From Planctomycetota bacterium (GTDB lineage: Bacteria > Planctomycetota > Phycisphaerae > Phycisphaerales > SM1A02), in the NCBI GenBank assembly GCA_009926815.1, contig RFOC01000141.1, forward strand, positions 1 to 5,603: 5,603 nt of DNA, written 5' to 3'. Positions 1 to 5,603 of the stretch are shown here, piece after piece. The stretch's first letter is position 1, and each line of letters begins with the position of its first letter. Below the pieces are notes generated by a model. It was not told the origin of the DNA. It worked only from the letters and a program-made list of their open reading frames with translations, and made no database searches. The translations under genes were made by a program, and so were the position numbers.

Positions 1-849
1 CGACGCGAGGCGGAGGTGCGACGCGAGGGCCTGGAGGAGAGCACGTTCGAGGAGCTCGCGCTGGACCTGTCCGCCGGCTACGCCGAGCACCTGGCCACCC
101 GTGCCATGGCGGGCTTCGCCAGCACCGACCGCGGCTCCGCCACGGCAGAGGCCGATCGGCTGCGCGACGAGATCAAGGCCCTGGGCAACGTGAACATGGA
201 GGCCATCGACGAGCTCACGCAGCTCGAGGGCCGCAACGAGACGCTCGCCCGCGAGGTGGCCGACATCGATGCGGCTCGCGCCGGCCTGCACGAGCTGGTC
301 GAGCGACTGGACGAGGTGAGCCGCCGTCGCTTCAAGGCCACCTTCGAGGCGGTCCGCGAGCACTTCGCCGGGCAGGACGGCATGTTCCGCCGACTCTTCG
401 GCGGCGGCAGCGCGGACCTCTACCTGCTGCCCCTGGAGAATGGCGAGACCGACTGGCTCGAGAGCGGCGTGGAGATCCGCGCGAAGCCCCCGGGCAAGGA
501 ACCCCGCGTGATCAGCCAGCTCTCGGGCGGCGAGAAGACGATGACGGCCGTGGCCCTGCTCATGGCGATCTTCCGGAGCAAGCCCAGCCCGTTCTGCATC
601 CTGGACGAGGTGGACGCCGCGCTCGACGAGGCCAACGTGGAGCGATTCACGCGAGCCCTGACTCCCTTCCTCGACCGAAGCCACTTCATCGTGATCACCC
701 ACCACAAGCGCACCATGCAGGCCTGTCACGAGCTGCACGGCGTGACCATGGCGGAGCGTGGCGTGAGCCGCCGGGTGTCGGTGCGCGTGGACCAGGTCGG
801 GGCGGATGGCCGGATCCGCGAGGAAGCGGCCAGCGGGACGGGCTCCTGA
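1..849 (+). CDS. smc: Chromosome segregation SMC ATPase, C-terminal head (5' partial)
   Basis: Structural maintenance of chromosomes protein: an ATPase that, with ScpA/ScpB, organises and separates the bacterial nucleoid. The frame is open from base 1, so the real start, Walker A motif, hinge and most of the coiled coil lie upstream; 282 codons remain of a family usually about 1150-1200 residues long. The visible part begins with the end of the returning coiled coil. Next come the SMC hallmark LGNVNMEAIDE (from 181), the ABC signature LSGGEK (520-537), Walker B CILDEVDAALDEANV (from 595, with Asp at 604 and the catalytic Glu next to it) and the switch region FIVITHHKRTM (from 688). The protein ends with a short tail and TGA. 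An internal GTG at 16 is not the start, because the frame continues upstream of it. No clear terminator follows. The wording GEKTMTAVALLMAIFRSKPSPFC resembles planctomycete SMCs as I recall them. Identification is very secure. Confidence 0.97.
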   Translation, partial: RREAEVRREGLEESTFEELALDLSAGYAEHLATRAMAGFASTDRGSATAEADRLRDEIKALGNVNMEAIDELTQLEGRNETLAREVADIDAARAGLHELVERLDEVSRRRFKATFEAVREHFAGQDGMFRRLFGGGSADLYLLPLENGETDWLESGVEIRAKPPGKEPRVISQLSGGEKTMTAVALLMAIFRSKPSPFCILDEVDAALDEANVERFTRALTPFLDRSHFIVITHHKRTMQACHELHGVTMAERGVSRRVSVRVDQVGADGRIREEAASGTGS

Positions 850-891
850 GACCTCACGCCGCGGTTCAACCGGAAAGTTCCCTGTTTCTTC

Positions 892-919
892 TTGTCCGCG
901 TGGCGCGGCAGGCTATGTT
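892..919 (+). promoter_or_regulatory. Weak sigma70-like promoter candidate upstream of the flavoenzyme gene
   Basis: In the 202-base gap between smc and the flavoenzyme gene, TTGTCC (892-897) and TATGTT (914-919) are separated by 16 bases; each matches four of six consensus positions. They sit in or beside the least G+C-rich stretch of the gap (about 862-920). Transcription from here would give a leader of roughly 125 bases before the ATG at 1052. The rest of the gap is G+C-rich and holds only short inverted repeats, such as CCGCC (927-931) with GGCGG (937-941). Chance matches of this quality are common, so this is only a candidate. Confidence 0.22.
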
Positions 920-1051
920 GACGCTGCCGCCCGGCAGGCGGAGCGCCCCCAGGGTCTCGGGGATGCGCGGCGGGCCAATCGTGGGGGCCGCCGCGACTTG
1001 CTCCACGCCGGGCGGTTTGTACTCGGGTTGGACCGGTAGCATCGCGCTGTC

Positions 1052-2233
1052 ATGAGCCCGTCGCCGATCCGCATCGATGCCCTGGTGGTCGGAGGCGGCG
1101 TGGCGGGCCTGTTCACCCTGGATGCGCTGACGCGGGCAGGACGCAACGCCCTGCTTCTGGAGCGGCATGCGCTGGGCACGGGCCAGACCACCAGCAGTCA
1201 GGGGATCCTGCATGCCGGGGTGAAGTACGCCCTCGGCGGTTCGGCCGGCGAGGATGCCCGTGAGGCCTCGATGGCATCGGCCATGTGGCAATCCATGCTC
1301 ACCGGCAAGGGACAGCCGGATCTGGCCAGCCTTCGAACGCTGGCCAGCCACGAGTTCCTGTGGCGGTCCTCCGGGCTTCGCGGTGTCGCGGGCATGCTGG
1401 GAGCCCGCCTGGCCCTGCAGACCCGCCCGGAGGCGGTGGCTGCGGCGGAGCGTCCCGGCTGGCTTCAGGGGGTTCGCGGGGATGTGTTCCGGCTTGGGGA
1501 GGTCATCATCGATCCTCGAGACCTGCTGGACCGGCTCGCGCGTCCTCACGCAGCCCGGCTGGCCCAGGGCGAGGTGGTGGGGCTGCGTTCGGAGGGGTCA
1601 CAGGCCTCGATCGAGGCCCTGCTTGGCGGCCAACGGGTGCAGATCCTCGCCAGTCAGGTCTTCCTGACCGCAGGCGAGGGCAACGAGGCACTGCTGGCGA
1701 TGGCGGGTCTGGCCAGCGAACAGCCGATGCAGCGACGTCCGCTGCGCCAGGCCATGGTTCGCGGGAACCTTCCGTGGGTCTTCGGGCACTGCATTGACGG
1801 CGCACGGACCCGTGTCACGATCACCAGCGACGAGATGCCGGGTGGCGTGGTCTGGCACGTGGGCGGCGAACTGGCCGAGCGTGGACCGTCGTTGGCGGAG
1901 GGCCCCTTCCTGCTCGAGGCCCGGAGCGAACTTGTCGCGTGCCTTCCGGGCGTGGACCTCCGCGCGGCCGAGTTCTCCAGCTATCTGGTGCAGCGTGCGG
2001 AGCCTCGGACCGGCAATGGCCGTCGTCCCGCCAGCGTGCACGTGCAGCGAGACGGACCCTTCGTGACCGTGTGGCCGGTGAAACTGGTCATGGCTCCGCG
2101 GGCCGCTGAACAGGCCGCGGCCCTGAGCGTGGCCGCCCATCCGAGCGCGGACGGACAGTGGCCGGCGGCCTCGCCGCGTCCCGGCCTTGCCCGTCGACCC
2201 TGGGAGGAGGCCACATGGACGCACCCGGCATGA
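1052..2233 (+). CDS. FAD-dependent oxidoreductase, DAO (D-amino-acid oxidase) fold
   Basis: A 393-residue, probably cytosolic or membrane-peripheral flavoenzyme. The Rossmann FAD-binding motif is at the very N-terminus (G14, G16 and G19 of VVGGGVAGL), and the acidic residue ending strand 2 is E37 in LLLERHALG. The segment from G44 to Y59 (GQTTSSQGILHAGVKY) matches the second flavin-contact motif of DAO-family enzymes such as glycerol-3-phosphate dehydrogenases and L-2-hydroxyglutarate oxidases, where a small/Ser-rich turn precedes a conserved His. Near the C-terminus, VWPVKLVMAPRAAEQ may be the closing flavin-contact strand and helix. ATG 1052 is chosen because an in-frame TAG lies at 1037 and the FAD motif starts 13 residues later. 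No Shine-Dalgarno sequence precedes it. The gene overlaps the downstream aldo/keto reductase by 19 bases, so the two are probably one operon. The substrate cannot be told from sequence: an amino acid, hydroxy acid or polyol phosphate are all possible. Family confident, function open. Confidence 0.9.
   Translation: MSPSPIRIDALVVGGGVAGLFTLDALTRAGRNALLLERHALGTGQTTSSQGILHAGVKYALGGSAGEDAREASMASAMWQSMLTGKGQPDLASLRTLASHEFLWRSSGLRGVAGMLGARLALQTRPEAVAAAERPGWLQGVRGDVFRLGEVIIDPRDLLDRLARPHAARLAQGEVVGLRSEGSQASIEALLGGQRVQILASQVFLTAGEGNEALLAMAGLASEQPMQRRPLRQAMVRGNLPWVFGHCIDGARTRVTITSDEMPGGVVWHVGGELAERGPSLAEGPFLLEARSELVACLPGVDLRAAEFSSYLVQRAEPRTGNGRRPASVHVQRDGPFVTVWPVKLVMAPRAAEQAAALSVAAHPSADGQWPAASPRPGLARRPWEEATWTHPA
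2202..2210 (+). promoter_or_regulatory. Strong ribosome binding site that fixes the AKR start
   Basis: GGGAGGAGG lies inside the last codons of the flavoenzyme gene and ends four bases before ATG 2215. It favours 2215 over the in-frame GTG at 2158, which would add 19 residues, and over ATG 2230, which forms an ATGA overlap with the upstream stop but is 19 bases from this site. Its position indicates translational coupling of the two genes. Confidence 0.75.
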
Positions 2234-3042
2234 CCCCGGTCGAACTTCCCCGCCGTGGCGCACCGCGGCTCCACGGACAGGTGACGGTGCTCGGCTGGGG
2301 CGCCTTCAAGATCGGCCGCAACGAGGGCATCAAGTACCCCACGGGCTACGACCTGCCCACCGACGAGCAGAGCGCTCGACTGGTGCACGAGGTGGTGGAC
2401 ATGGGCATCGGCGTCGTGGACACCGCCCCCGCCTACGGACTCAGCGAGGCACGCCTGGGCGCGGCTCTGGGCGATCGCCGCCGGCGGATCTTCCTCTCGA
2501 CCAAGGTGGGCGAGACCTTCGAGCACGGCCGGAGCCATTTCGACTTCTCCGAGGCGGGGGTGATGACGAGCCTGCAGCGCAGCCTTGATCGCCTTCGCAC
2601 CCCTCGGGTCGATGCCGCGTGGGTCCACTCCAATGGCGAGGACATGGCCATCCTGCGTCAAGAGGAGGCCATTCGAACCCTGGCTCGGATGAAGGAGGCC
2701 GGATCCGTGGGTTGCGTGGGCTTCTCACCCAAGTCACTCGAGGGCGCCATGGCCTGCATCGGGCACGGCCAGATCGACGCCCTGATGCTGGAACTTCACC
2801 CGCTGGACACGACCATGCTGCCTGCTGCGGAGCGGGCGGCCGAGGCGGGGCTGGCGGTGTTCGTGAAGAAGCCGCTGGCCAGCGGACGGCTGGACCCCGC
2901 CGAGGCCATTCCCTGGATCCTGAGCCATGCCGCCGTCACCTGCGTGGTGGTGGGCGGCCTGCACGCCGGAAGACTCAGGTCGACCGCGGTGCTGGCGGCG
3001 GGCTGCCTGGGGCACCGCCCTTCGAATCCGGGGACGGCGTAG
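2215..3042 (+). CDS. Aldo/keto reductase
   Basis: A 275-residue member of the aldo/keto reductase superfamily, soluble TIM-barrel enzymes that normally use NADPH to reduce aldehydes or ketones or run the reverse reaction. The full catalytic tetrad is visible: D69 and Y74 in VVDTAPAYG, K97 in LSTKVG and H138 in WVHSNG. The N-terminal strand (VTVLGWGAFKIG), the GVVDTAPAYGLSEARLGAAL helix region, the GCVGFSPKSLEGA strand and the late FVKKPLASGRLDP segment follow the usual family order. VVVGGLHAGRLR near the C-terminus is the expected cofactor-binding region. The length is at the short end of the family. ATG 2215 is chosen for its strong ribosome binding site at 2202-2210. The gene overlaps the flavoenzyme by 19 bases upstream, and its last 68 bases overlap the LysM gene on the opposite strand. 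The substrate is unknown; pairing with a flavin oxidase/dehydrogenase suggests a shared carbonyl/alcohol or amino-acid pathway, but that is inference. Confidence 0.93.
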   Translation: MDAPGMTPVELPRRGAPRLHGQVTVLGWGAFKIGRNEGIKYPTGYDLPTDEQSARLVHEVVDMGIGVVDTAPAYGLSEARLGAALGDRRRRIFLSTKVGETFEHGRSHFDFSEAGVMTSLQRSLDRLRTPRVDAAWVHSNGEDMAILRQEEAIRTLARMKEAGSVGCVGFSPKSLEGAMACIGHGQIDALMLELHPLDTTMLPAAERAAEAGLAVFVKKPLASGRLDPAEAIPWILSHAAVTCVVVGGLHAGRLRSTAVLAAGCLGHRPSNPGTA

Positions 3043-4138
3043 AGGCGGGAGGCGGCGTGCCTGGACCCGGCATGCTGGGCAGGGCTGGCGGCATGGTCAC
3101 GGGAGGCGGGTTGCTGCCGGTCGCCGCGGGCTTCGTGCTCGCGGGGGCCGCTGGAGTCACTGGCGCCGCGGGTCGGGCCGGCGTCTGGCCGGGGATCACC
3201 AGCTTCATGCCCACCTTGAGGGCCGCCGGATCGGCACCGATGGCGGACTTGTTGGCGTCGTAGATCTCCTTCCATCGCTTGGAAGCGCCAAGGCGATCGG
3301 CGGCGATGCTGCTGAGCGTGTCGCCTTCCTTCACGATGTAGTCGCCGGGACCGGCCACCACCGGCGCCGCAGCGGGAGCGCTGGCCTCGAAGGGCGGGAC
3401 CTTGAGCACCTGACCGATCTTCAGGCGCGAGGGGTCGAGGCCCGGATTGGCGGACTGAAGCTTCTCCCAGCCCCGCTCACTGCCGGTCAGCTGCTTCCAG
3501 ATGCTCGAGAGCGAATCGCCGGCCTTGACGGTGTACGTGGTCTCGACAGGCTTGACCGGAGCCGTCGGCTTCACGGGAGCGGGCGGCATGGCGGCTGGCG
3601 GCGTGCTGGCCGGCCGAGGATTCACCGCACTGCCGGGCGCGGGCAGCGGCGGCAGCGGCGCCGGATTGCCGGCCGCGGGGGCCGGGGCACCCGTGGCCGG
3701 TGCGGTCGCGGGCGGCGGCGTGGTCTGCGGCCGGGTGGTGGTCGTCACGGAACCGGTCTCGCCGGCGGGCGCCTTGTCGAACCCCTCCAGGCGATCGGGA
3801 AGCGATCCCGCCGGGGCACTGGTGGCGCGGAAACCCTCCGGAAGGCCTGCGGCACCCGATGAGGCGGCACGCGTGGCCTCGGGATTGCTCGCGGCGCCCG
3901 AGGCCGGTGCGGGCACCGGCGTGGGCATGGCTGCCCGATCCATGGTGGCCGACTCGCGAAGATCACGACCGGCGGTCTCCGCCGGAACCCTGGGCCCCAC
4001 CGGATCACGACGCACCACCAGAGGCGAGGGCGCCGAGGATGCAGGCTTCTTCGCCGGCGACATCCAGGCGTAGTAGAACCCGGCGGCGGCGAAGACGAGG
4101 AGCGCAGTGGCGAGAAGGATCTTGGCGGGCTTCTTCAT
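2975..4138 (-). CDS. Membrane-anchored protein with two LysM domains and Pro/Ala-rich linkers
   Basis: A 387-residue envelope protein. A basic N-terminus (K2, K3, K6) is followed by a hydrophobic segment at about residues 7-25, a signal anchor or uncleaved signal sequence; no clear signal-peptidase or lipobox site is seen. Residues 30-200 are low-complexity and rich in Pro, Ala, Thr and Ser, probably a flexible spacer. Two LysM domains follow: about 201-248 (from TYTVKAGDSLSSIWKQL to IGQVLKVPP) and about 266-316 (from DYIVKEGDTLSSIA to LKVGMKLVIPG). The last 70 residues are again Pro/Ala/Ser/Thr-rich. LysM domains bind the glycan of peptidoglycan, so the protein likely tethers the membrane to the wall or presents itself in the periplasm; no catalytic domain is visible. 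The ATG at 4138 is preceded by AAGGGA five bases away. The gene starts 21 bases after the SecF-type stop, implying one transcript. Its 3' end overlaps the aldo/keto reductase gene by 68 bases. Confidence 0.93.
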   Translation of the reverse strand: MKKPAKILLATALLVFAAAGFYYAWMSPAKKPASSAPSPLVVRRDPVGPRVPAETAGRDLRESATMDRAAMPTPVPAPASGAASNPEATRAASSGAAGLPEGFRATSAPAGSLPDRLEGFDKAPAGETGSVTTTTRPQTTPPPATAPATGAPAPAAGNPAPLPPLPAPGSAVNPRPASTPPAAMPPAPVKPTAPVKPVETTYTVKAGDSLSSIWKQLTGSERGWEKLQSANPGLDPSRLKIGQVLKVPPFEASAPAAAPVVAGPGDYIVKEGDTLSSIAADRLGASKRWKEIYDANKSAIGADPAALKVGMKLVIPGQTPARPAAPVTPAAPASTKPAATGSNPPPVTMPPALPSMPGPGTPPPASTPSPDSKGGAPGSPPPAPRST

Positions 4139-4143
4139 GGTGG

Positions 4144-4149
4144 TCCCTT
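4144..4149 (-). promoter_or_regulatory. Ribosome binding site of the LysM gene
   Basis: Read on the minus strand, AAGGGA sits five bases before the ATG of the LysM gene, within the 21-base gap after the SecF-type stop codon. It is a partial match to the Shine-Dalgarno consensus with good spacing and supports the chosen start. Confidence 0.5.
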
Positions 4150-4159
4150 GCGTGGTGAC

Positions 4160-5603
4160 TCAGGCGGGCAGAGCGGCCGCGGTGCTGGCCCGCGGCTGAT
4201 CGGTGGCGGTGGGATCGGCCTTCCGCGAGTACACCAGCGTGCCGGCGATGGCCACGCTGGAGAAGGTGCCCGCGATGAGGCCGATCAGGAAGGTGAACGC
4301 GAACGGCCGGATGCCCTCGCCGCCCAGGAAGTACAGGATGGCCGCGGTGGCCATGGAACTTCCGCCCGTGAGGATGGTGCGGCTGAAGGTCTGGTTGATG
4401 CTGTCGTTGACGACCGCTCGCGTCACATAGGGCGCCTTGCCGCGATTCTCGCGGATGCGATCCATGATGACGACCGTGTCGTTGAGCGAGTAGCCCACGA
4501 TGGTGAGCAGGCCCGCGACCACGTTCAGGTCGATCCGGAAGTCGCTCACCAGCAGCGAGGCCCCCGCGCCGGTGCCGGCGATGACCGGGCTGAAGGCCAT
4601 CAGGCCGATGCAGACGGCCAGATTGAACATGAGGGCCACCACGGTGCTGGTCGAGAATCGCAGCGAACCGAACCGGATCCAGATGTAGGCCAGCATGAGC
4701 AGCAGGCTGAGCACCACGGCCACCGAGGCGTTGGCCACCAGGCTGCGTGCGACGGCCGGGCTGAAGCTGCTGACCTGGTCCATGGTGGTGCCCTGACCAA
4801 GCGCGGCCGAGACCAGCTTCCATTCCGGCGCGGCCAGGTTGGCCTCCCACACGGACAGGTCCACGCGCGTGGCGTTCACCGCGGGATCGGCGACCAGCAC
4901 CACCAGCGTCCGGTACGCGGTCCGGCCATCCGCGAGGGCGACCGGGTCGAGACCGATCACCTCGGTGGGGCGCCCCGCCTGCGACGCGAAGTCAGGCTGG
5001 TTCCGCAGCCGATCGATGCGCTGCCGCATGTCGTCCGTGGTGATCGGCGGATCCACCTTGTCGAGCAGGATGGCCACGCCACCGCGGAACCCTCCCACCG
5101 CCCGGTTCAGGTCACCTCGACCCATGCTGCCACCCACGGTGTCCTTCTCCAGCGCGAAGGTGTAGGGCGCGTGGATCGCGTCACCCTTGCCCGCGAAACC
5201 GGAGGGCAGACGGGCATCGAGTTCGCCCGCGAACTCCCGCACCACGGCCTGCGTGACGGCATCGGTCACCCGGGCGTCCTCGGCGGCGCCCACCGGATTG
5301 GCGGTCTTGATCTGGAAGCTGGCCGCCCGGAAGTCCGAGGTGGCATCGCCCACCGAGAGCACCGTGGCGGAGCCCAGTTCGGCAAGGATGGGATCGGAGG
5401 CGTTCGCCTGCCCGATGGCCTTCACGCGACGCTCCACGGTTGGACGGTCCAGCAGCAGCCGGCCCTTCGCGTCCGCCTCCTCGCCGGGCTTCGCCGGACG
5501 CGTGGTCAGGGTCATGGCCACGCCGCCGCGGAACTCCGTGTCGAAGATGCCGCCACCGCGCTGCACGATGCCCGTCACGCAGACCGCGGCCACCACCAGC
5601 GAG
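4160..5603 (-). CDS. secF: SecF-type protein translocase subunit, probably the C-terminal half of SecDF (5' partial)
   Basis: An inner-membrane subunit of the Sec export machinery; SecD/SecF use the proton gradient to complete translocation of proteins leaving SecYEG. About 480 residues are visible and the frame stays open at the right edge. The first in-frame GTG (5594-5596) falls inside the first membrane segment (SLVVAAVCVTGIV), so it is not a credible start. Counting from that GTG, the order is: end of TM1, FDTEFRGG (19-25), an extracytoplasmic region of roughly 260 residues, then five membrane segments at about 285-309, 315-338, 355-379, 407-426 and 431-456. The SecF signature GYSLNDTVVIMDRIREN (368-384) and the following SINQTFSRTILTGG are essentially canonical. 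The extracytoplasmic part is much longer than the roughly 100-residue P4 domain of ordinary SecF and holds a second FRGGVA motif at 170-175. SecD may be fused upstream or be a separate gene; the window does not show which. A LysM gene follows after 21 bases. Confidence 0.95.
   Translation of the reverse strand, partial: SLVVAAVCVTGIVQRGGGIFDTEFRGGVAMTLTTRPAKPGEEADAKGRLLLDRPTVERRVKAIGQANASDPILAELGSATVLSVGDATSDFRAASFQIKTANPVGAAEDARVTDAVTQAVVREFAGELDARLPSGFAGKGDAIHAPYTFALEKDTVGGSMGRGDLNRAVGGFRGGVAILLDKVDPPITTDDMRQRIDRLRNQPDFASQAGRPTEVIGLDPVALADGRTAYRTLVVLVADPAVNATRVDLSVWEANLAAPEWKLVSAALGQGTTMDQVSSFSPAVARSLVANASVAVVLSLLLMLAYIWIRFGSLRFSTSTVVALMFNLAVCIGLMAFSPVIAGTGAGASLLVSDFRIDLNVVAGLLTIVGYSLNDTVVIMDRIRENRGKAPYVTRAVVNDSINQTFSRTILTGGSSMATAAILYFLGGEGIRPFAFTFLIGLIAGTFSSVAIAGTLVYSRKADPTATDQPRASTAAALPA
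5070..5090 (-). repeat. Second copy of the FRGGVA-coding direct repeat in the SecF-type gene
   Basis: These 21 bases match positions 5514-5534 at 20 of 21 sites, in the same orientation and frame, 444 bases (148 codons) apart. They encode FRGGVA, residues 170-175 counted from GTG 5596. The following residues (ILLDKVDPPITTDDMRQ) resemble the strand and helix that follow the equivalent FxGG motif in ordinary SecF proteins. Confidence 0.7.
5514..5534 (-). repeat. First copy of the FRGGVA-coding direct repeat in the SecF-type gene
   Basis: This partner of 5070-5090 encodes FRGGVA at residues 22-27, just after TM1. That is where SecD and SecF proteins normally carry their LRGG or FTGG motif. The single base difference is synonymous (GGC versus GGT for Gly). 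Confidence 0.7.

Noticed and set aside
862..892. Possible intrinsic terminator after smc: CGGT-TCA-ACCG hairpin (862-872) followed by a pyrimidine-rich run (878-892)
   Set aside because: The stem is only four base pairs with a three-base loop, and the T-rich run is interrupted by C and G and starts several bases later; too weak to call.
998..1025. Second promoter-like pair TTGCTC / TACTCG, 16 bases apart, nearer the flavoenzyme start
   Set aside because: The -10 element matches the consensus at only two positions; weaker than the already doubtful pair at 892-919.
2158..2214. Longer aldo/keto reductase starting at GTG 2158
   Set aside because: The extra 19 residues precede the family's first strand and lie within the flavoenzyme's coding tail, and the strong ribosome binding site points to ATG 2215.
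3070..3083. Inverted repeat CCCGGCATGCTGGG as a shared terminator for the converging units
   Set aside because: The loop would be only two to four bases, the stem includes a G-T pair, no T-run follows on either strand, and it lies within LysM coding sequence.
3610..3730. GGC-rich repetitive stretch, possible microsatellite or regulatory repeat
   Set aside because: It is explained by the Pro/Ala-rich linker of the LysM protein encoded on the other strand; no regular unit persists.
2927..3862. Long open frames on the plus strand opposite the LysM gene (for example 2927-3862 and 3501-4073)
   Set aside because: Their translations are low-complexity Arg/Gly/Ala-rich strings typical of antisense frames in G+C-rich DNA; the minus strand has clear LysM domains and a signal anchor.
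4005..4850. 281-residue minus-strand open frame overlapping the SecF-type and LysM genes
   Set aside because: It is rich in Arg, Gly and His without any recognisable motif and runs across two well-supported genes in another frame.

Overview
The window is G+C-rich (clearly above 60%, with G or C at most third codon positions) and densely coded. It looks like chromosomal core sequence from a bacterium. The wording of the SMC head domain and the unusually large SecF-type translocase suggest a planctomycete-like lineage, perhaps Phycisphaerae. That is inferred from remembered family sequences, not from a search. I see no tRNA, rRNA, insertion sequence, integrase, phage gene, CRISPR array or compositional island.

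Left part, plus strand. Bases 1-849 encode the C-terminal ATPase head half of a chromosome-partitioning SMC protein whose start lies outside the window. A 202-base spacer follows (850-1051) with a weak sigma70-like promoter candidate. Next comes a two-gene unit: a FAD-dependent oxidoreductase of the DAO fold (1052-2233) and an aldo/keto reductase (2215-3042). They overlap by 19 bases, and a strong ribosome binding site for the second gene lies inside the first, so they are very probably co-transcribed and translationally coupled. Both are redox enzymes of unassigned substrate.

Right part, minus strand. A SecF-type translocase segment (4160 to beyond the right edge, probably the end of a SecDF fusion or a long SecF) is followed after 21 bases by a membrane-anchored protein with two LysM domains and long Pro/Ala-rich linkers (2975-4138). 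This is an envelope unit: one product helps drive protein export, the other probably binds peptidoglycan outside the membrane. The plus and minus units converge, and their last genes overlap tail to tail by 68 bases with no room for a terminator between them.

I do not see a convincing new defence, mobile or RNA-based system. The most interesting features are the roughly 260-residue extracytoplasmic region of the SecF-type protein, which carries two copies of the FRGGVA motif (20 of 21 bases identical), the coupled flavoenzyme/AKR pair, and the LysM protein linked to sec.
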